Shown here piece after piece: positions 60,555 through 64,000 of a DNA stretch of 64,000 nt. A model generated the notes under the pieces. It saw nothing but the letters and a program-made list of their open reading frames with translations. It was not told the origin of the DNA and did not search any database. Origin of the DNA: an uncultured Lachnospiraceae bacterium (GTDB lineage: Bacteria; Bacillota; Clostridia; Lachnospirales; Lachnospiraceae); assembly GCA_902489645.1 (NCBI GenBank), contig CABUAW010000005.1, positions 7,605 through 71,604 on the forward strand, written 5' to 3'. The translations under genes and the position numbers were made by a program. How positions within the stretch are numbered: the stretch's first letter is position 1; the number at the start of each line of letters is the position of its first letter.

Positions 60555-61357
60555 GTCGGCTGTTAAATGTGGAACATCTGAAAATTGGTTTGAAAAAAAC
60601 GGGGGAAGAACTGGTCCATGATATAAGCTTTTCCGTCGGCGAAGGGGAATCGCTGGTGATTCTGGGACAGTCGGGAAGCGGAAAGACAATGACTTGCCGG
60701 GCGCTTATGGGACTTCTGGACAGAAAGCGGTTCTTTGTCGAGGGCAGCCTTTCCTTTGACGGGCGGCAGCTTTTGAATCTCGGACAGAAAGACAGAGGAA
60801 AAATCTACGGCGGTGCCATTGCCATGATTCCTCAAAATCCGATGAGCAGCCTTGACCCGTCGATGCGGATTGGCCGGCAGATGGAGGAAACGCTGGCCCT
60901 GCATTCAGGGCTTAGAGGCCGGGCTTTGGATGAAAGGATTGACGGGGCGCTTGCAGAGGCCGGGCTTTCGGATACGGCGCTCCTTCGGCGAAGCTATCCC
61001 CATATGCTTTCCGGAGGGATGCTTCAGAGGGTGACCATTGCCATGGCGCTGATGGTCGATGCCCGCTGCATTGTGGCGGACGAGCCGACGACGGCGCTGG
61101 ATGTGACGCACAGGGATGGAACGATAGATGCGTTTATCCGATTTCGCGAAAGGGGTGCGGGCGTAGTCCTTGTCACCCATGATTTTGAGGTGGCCGCCCG
61201 GATGGGCGGACAGATTCTGGTCATGAAAACCGGGCGTATGGTGGAAACGGGAAAAACAGAGGAGCTTTTGAAGTGTCCCCGGGCGGAATATACCAGAGCC
61301 TTGCTTGCGGCTTCCAGACTTTCGGGAGCGGCAAAGGGGAGGAAAATACAGTGTTAG
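60551..61357 (+). CDS. ABC ATPase, nickel/oligopeptide type (NikD/DppD-like)
   Basis: A 268-residue ATPase. Walker A is GQSGSGKTMT; Q-loop MIPQNPMSSLDP; signature LSGGMLQRVTIAMA; Walker B CIVADEPTTALD; switch His VLVTHDF. These match DppD-type proteins. It lacks the C-terminal Fe-S region found in some Dpp/Opp ATPases, although the CPRAEYTRALLAASR segment is the normal tail. It starts four bases before the upstream stop and overlaps the next gene by seven bases. Confidence 0.94.
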   Translation: MSRLLNVEHLKIGLKKTGEELVHDISFSVGEGESLVILGQSGSGKTMTCRALMGLLDRKRFFVEGSLSFDGRQLLNLGQKDRGKIYGGAIAMIPQNPMSSLDPSMRIGRQMEETLALHSGLRGRALDERIDGALAEAGLSDTALLRRSYPHMLSGGMLQRVTIAMALMVDARCIVADEPTTALDVTHRDGTIDAFIRFRERGAGVVLVTHDFEVAARMGGQILVMKTGRMVETGKTEELLKCPRAEYTRALLAASRLSGAAKGRKIQC

Positions 61358-62043
61358 AGGCAAAAAATGTGTCAAAAATCTACAAGGTTGGCGGTAAAGA
61401 GGTCTATGGTCTGAACGGTGTGGATTTTAAACTGGAAAACGGAGATTTTTCCGTACTGGTTGGCGAGAGCGGTTCGGGGAAAAGTACCCTTTCGCGCATA
61501 TTGATGGGACTTATGCCGCCAACCGCCGGAGAAGTCCGGCTGGACGGACAAATCATTGCTCCGGGAAAGCGGCGGAAACCGGGAGAAATTTATAAAAGGC
61601 TTCAACTAGTACTCCAGGACAGCCGGAGCGCTCTGGACCCGCATTTTACGGTATATGAAAGTATTGCGGAGCCGATACGGAATCTGCTTCGTGTACCGGC
61701 GGCTGAGGAGAAACAGAGGATACTCAGGCTGATGGAAAAAACCGGGTTGCCGGAGGCGCTGCTTGCCCGAAAGCCTTATGAACTTTCAGGCGGGCAGCAG
61801 AAACGGGTGTGTATTGCCAGAGCCCTGGCGGCTGAGCCGGAGGTGATTATCTTTGATGAAGCAGTCACCGGACTGGACGTGATTGTCCGAAAACGGATTT
61901 TGGATTTGCTGAAACAGATTCACCGGGAACAGACCATTTCTTTTTTGTTTATTACCCATGATATGGATGTGGCCTGGTATCTGGCAGAGAAAATCTATGT
62001 GATGAAAAAAGGAAAAATCGTGGAAAGTATCCACGTGAAATAG
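61351..62043 (+). CDS. ABC ATPase, nickel/oligopeptide type (NikE/DppF-like)
   Basis: The second ATPase of the importer, about 230 residues, beginning LEAKNVSKIYKVGGKEVYGL. Walker A is GESGSGKST, Q-loop LVLQDSRSALDP, signature LSGGQQKRVCIARA, Walker B VIIFDEAVTGLD and switch His FITHDMD. GTG 61351 is chosen because GGGGAGG sits just before it and the family N-terminus begins there; the frame is open to 61273. Its end is short, lacking the C-terminal oligopeptide domain, as in NikE-like proteins. The receptor gene follows after 21 bases. Confidence 0.93.
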   Translation: MLEAKNVSKIYKVGGKEVYGLNGVDFKLENGDFSVLVGESGSGKSTLSRILMGLMPPTAGEVRLDGQIIAPGKRRKPGEIYKRLQLVLQDSRSALDPHFTVYESIAEPIRNLLRVPAAEEKQRILRLMEKTGLPEALLARKPYELSGGQQKRVCIARALAAEPEVIIFDEAVTGLDVIVRKRILDLLKQIHREQTISFLFITHDMDVAWYLAEKIYVMKKGKIVESIHVK

Positions 62044-62064
62044 AATTTTAAAGGAGGATGCGTT

Positions 62065-63744
62065 ATGAAATTCAGAAAAATGACGGCGGCCATGCTGATG
62101 GCGGCGATGGCATTAAGTCTTACGGCCTGCGGTTCAAAGGACGGGGCGAAGGAGAGTACGGGGACGGCGGCGGCCGGCGAGACCGGGCAGAGCAGCCCGG
62201 AGAGTGAAGCCGGAGAAAAAACAGTGACTTTGACAGAAATATGGGATTTTTCGGCGGGCTTTTATCCGGTAATGACGGCCAGTGAGGCCAGCAACTATGG
62301 TTCCATCTACTGGACCAGAAATTTTTATAATACGCTTGTTTGCTATGACGATAATGGTGAAATTACCGGTGAGCTGGCGGAAAGCTGGGAAATGAGCGAG
62401 GATGGAAAGAGCTACACCTTCCACCTGCGCGACGGCGTTAAATTTTCGGACGGTACGGATTTGACCTCGGCGGCCGTAAAGACCAGCTTTGAAGCGGCGG
62501 TTCAGAATCTGGGCCAGTTTAACGGCTCCTATGGAAAGCTTTCCACATTGATTGCGGATGTGGAAACACCGGATGATTTAACCGTCGTACTTCATTTAAG
62601 CCAGCCTTACTATGGAACCCTCAATGATTTGACCATGACCTGCCCGATGGCCATTGTAAATCCGGCGGGCTTAAATGAGGATTTGACGGTCAGGGAGGAT
62701 GTAAAGACCCAGACGGTCGGCACAGGGCCGTATATGTATGCCGGAGATTTTTCAGATAATACCTACACCTTTGTGCGGAATCCTTATTACTGGGGGGAAG
62801 CGCCGGAAGTGGATTCCTTTAAAGTAAAGGTGATTGAAGATGCGGATGCCCGTGTGCTTGCGCTGCGTAATGGCGAAATCGACGGGATTTTAGGTTCCAG
62901 CCGTCTCACCTATGACGCCTATAATGAATTATCCGGTGACGACAGCTTCGGGACGGCGGTGGATGACGCCGCATGTATGACAAGATACCTTGGATTGAAT
63001 CTGTCAAAAGCGCCGTTTGATGATGTGAAGGTGCGGCAGGCCGTGGCTTATGCCGTCGATACCGAAGGGCTTTGCAGCTCCGTGTTCCAGGGGATTGAAG
63101 AACCGGCAGAAGCCATTTTCGAAAAGGGAAAGCCGTACTGCGACGTGGATACCTTTGTTTACGATTTTGATGTGGATAAGGCCAATCTTCTCATGGATGA
63201 GGCCGGATGGATAGACAGTGACGGCGACGGTATCCGGGAAAAGGACGGACAAAAACTGGAATACACCATGACCTACACGTCGGACCATGGAACTTTAGAC
63301 GATGCCGCCCTTGCCATTGCCAGCCAGTTGGAAAAGATTGGATTTAAAATCACGACCAGCGGCTCGGATATGATGACCTGGTACGGTACGGTTCTCGGAG
63401 GCGACTATGAAATTACCATTTATCAGACCTATGGCGGGACCTTCGACCCTTCGGCCATTGTGACAAATATGAACCCGGATACAAGTACGGACCCTGTAGC
63501 CATGCAGTTCGCCGGCTTCTTTGAAGGCGGGAATGCGCTGATTCTTGAACTGGACAGTACGCCGGATGAGGAACGGGTACAGGAGATTTACAGTGAGATT
63601 TTAAATACGATTGCCGACGAAGCCCTCGTTGTTCCGATATCCTATACGAAGGAATTTGCAGCATGGAATAGTGGTGTGATTGAGAACTATACGTTTTATC
63701 CGGATAATCTGTATGTGGTTGTATCCAACATCGATGTGAAATAG
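62065..63744 (+). CDS. Substrate-binding lipoprotein of SBP_bac_5 family
   Basis: The receptor of the importer. A 559-residue protein with a lipobox (SLTACG, Cys22), an Ala/Gly/Glu-rich linker (about 23-50), and the SBP family-5 fold: YNTLVCYDDNGEITGELAES, WEMSEDGKSYTFHLRDGVKF, FVRNPYYWGEAPEVDSF, YLGLNLSKAPFDDVKVRQA and AVDTEGL. The family binds peptides, nickel or metallophore complexes. AAAGGAGG precedes the ATG. In NikA a Trp/Arg/His set forms the binding site; such residues cannot be assigned here without alignment, so the ligand stays open. A further ABC gene starts 12 bases after its stop. Confidence 0.94.
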   Translation: MKFRKMTAAMLMAAMALSLTACGSKDGAKESTGTAAAGETGQSSPESEAGEKTVTLTEIWDFSAGFYPVMTASEASNYGSIYWTRNFYNTLVCYDDNGEITGELAESWEMSEDGKSYTFHLRDGVKFSDGTDLTSAAVKTSFEAAVQNLGQFNGSYGKLSTLIADVETPDDLTVVLHLSQPYYGTLNDLTMTCPMAIVNPAGLNEDLTVREDVKTQTVGTGPYMYAGDFSDNTYTFVRNPYYWGEAPEVDSFKVKVIEDADARVLALRNGEIDGILGSSRLTYDAYNELSGDDSFGTAVDDAACMTRYLGLNLSKAPFDDVKVRQAVAYAVDTEGLCSSVFQGIEEPAEAIFEKGKPYCDVDTFVYDFDVDKANLLMDEAGWIDSDGDGIREKDGQKLEYTMTYTSDHGTLDDAALAIASQLEKIGFKITTSGSDMMTWYGTVLGGDYEITIYQTYGGTFDPSAIVTNMNPDTSTDPVAMQFAGFFEGGNALILELDSTPDEERVQEIYSEILNTIADEALVVPISYTKEFAAWNSGVIENYTFYPDNLYVVVSNIDVK

Positions 63745-63756
63745 GAGGGACAGGAA

Positions 63757-64000
63757 GTGACAGGAAAAAAGGGCAGTATTTCCAGTCTGCTGTCATATAC
63801 CGGAGAATATAAGAAGCTGACAATTCTCGGTTGTATTCTGGCCGGCATTTCGGCCGTATTGTCGATTATGCCTTATGTATGTATATGGCTGGTGGCCAGG
63901 GAAATTTTTCAGACGGCATTTGGAAATATGGATGCCGGACGGCTTATCCATTACGGCTGGATGGCGCTTTGGTTTGCCTTGGCGGGTGCGGTTATCTATT
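63757..64000 (+). CDS. Fused ABC transporter, N-terminal part (runs off window)
   Basis: A GTG at 63757 with AGGAGGGA upstream opens a frame that continues to the right edge. The visible 81 residues (LLSYTGEYKKLTILGCILAG, followed by ISAVLSIMPYVCIWLVARE) match the start of the other half-transporters in this region, with one to two membrane helices. It is a likely subunit A of a third fused ABC pair that is co-transcribed with the importer. Only the start is present, so the ATPase cannot be checked. Confidence 0.8.
   Translation, partial: MTGKKGSISSLLSYTGEYKKLTILGCILAGISAVLSIMPYVCIWLVAREIFQTAFGNMDAGRLIHYGWMALWFALAGAVIY

Overview
The window reads as a chromosomal segment of an anaerobic Gram-positive bacterium of the class Clostridia, most likely a Lachnospiraceae gut commensal. 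This rests on gene order and protein flavour, not on a database search. The supporting signs are a PolC-type replicative polymerase downstream of pyrH-frr-uppS-cdsA-dxr-rseP-ispG, a rimP-nusA-ylxR-L7Ae-infB-rbfA-DHH-truB-ribF operon, the DXP isoprenoid pathway, a membrane pyrophosphatase, and strong GGAGG ribosome binding sites with some GTG and TTG starts. I saw no rRNA, tRNA, CRISPR array or intact insertion sequence.

Layout. (1) 1-7.2 kb is AT-rich accessory DNA. It holds the end of an AgrC-like sensor kinase, a decayed small secreted-peptide gene, a lipoprotein plus two-permease/one-ATPase ABC cluster, the C-terminal remnant of an Rpn/PD-(D/E)XK transposase-like gene, and four small genes for a paralogous group of membrane proteins and one soluble partner. 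(2) 7.2-10.8 kb, minus strand: a membrane-attached XRE regulator, a predicted K+-dependent membrane pyrophosphatase and an FMN split-barrel protein. (3) 10.9-22.5 kb: a compact housekeeping operon (pyrH, frr, uppS, cdsA, dxr, rseP, ispG, polC, lipid kinase). (4) 22.5-38.8 kb: a HTH protein followed by an unusual membrane phosphosignalling island. The island encodes a secreted-side S1 protease fused through a membrane helix to a cytosolic FHA domain, a PP2C phosphatase, a PknB-like kinase, a small membrane protein carrying ETSVL/ETTVM motifs, a 2065-residue Ig-repeat surface protein, a second kinase with altered motifs, a 41-residue membrane peptide and a TPR/LRR membrane protein. (5) 38.9-47.3 kb: the rimP-nusA-infB operon ending in ribF. 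(6) 47.3-64 kb: a transport island with two TetR regulators, two AraC regulators, two complete pairs of fused ABC transporters and the start of another, an HMA metal-binding protein, and a five-gene nickel/peptide-type ABC importer with its lipoprotein receptor.

How the parts may work together. In region 4 the kinase and phosphatase would set the phosphorylation state of ETTVL-type threonines next to the FHA domain and on the small membrane protein, coupling the cytosol to large extracellular modules; this is inferred from motifs and topology. In region 6, near-perfect palindromes over promoter -10 elements next to each TetR gene suggest effector-controlled transport. In three places a rho-independent terminator is followed closely by TTAG-N6-CTAA just upstream of an ABC gene block, which suggests shared control. 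The transporter mix (IrtAB/YbtPQ-like fused pairs, AraC regulators, Nik/Cnt-like importer, HMA protein) makes metal or metallophore handling a reasonable but unproven hypothesis.

The most interesting candidates for an undescribed system are the FHA-protease/kinase/giant-Ig island (24.1-38.8 kb) and the repeated terminator plus TTAG-N6-CTAA leader architecture (48.0, 54.1 and 58.7 kb).
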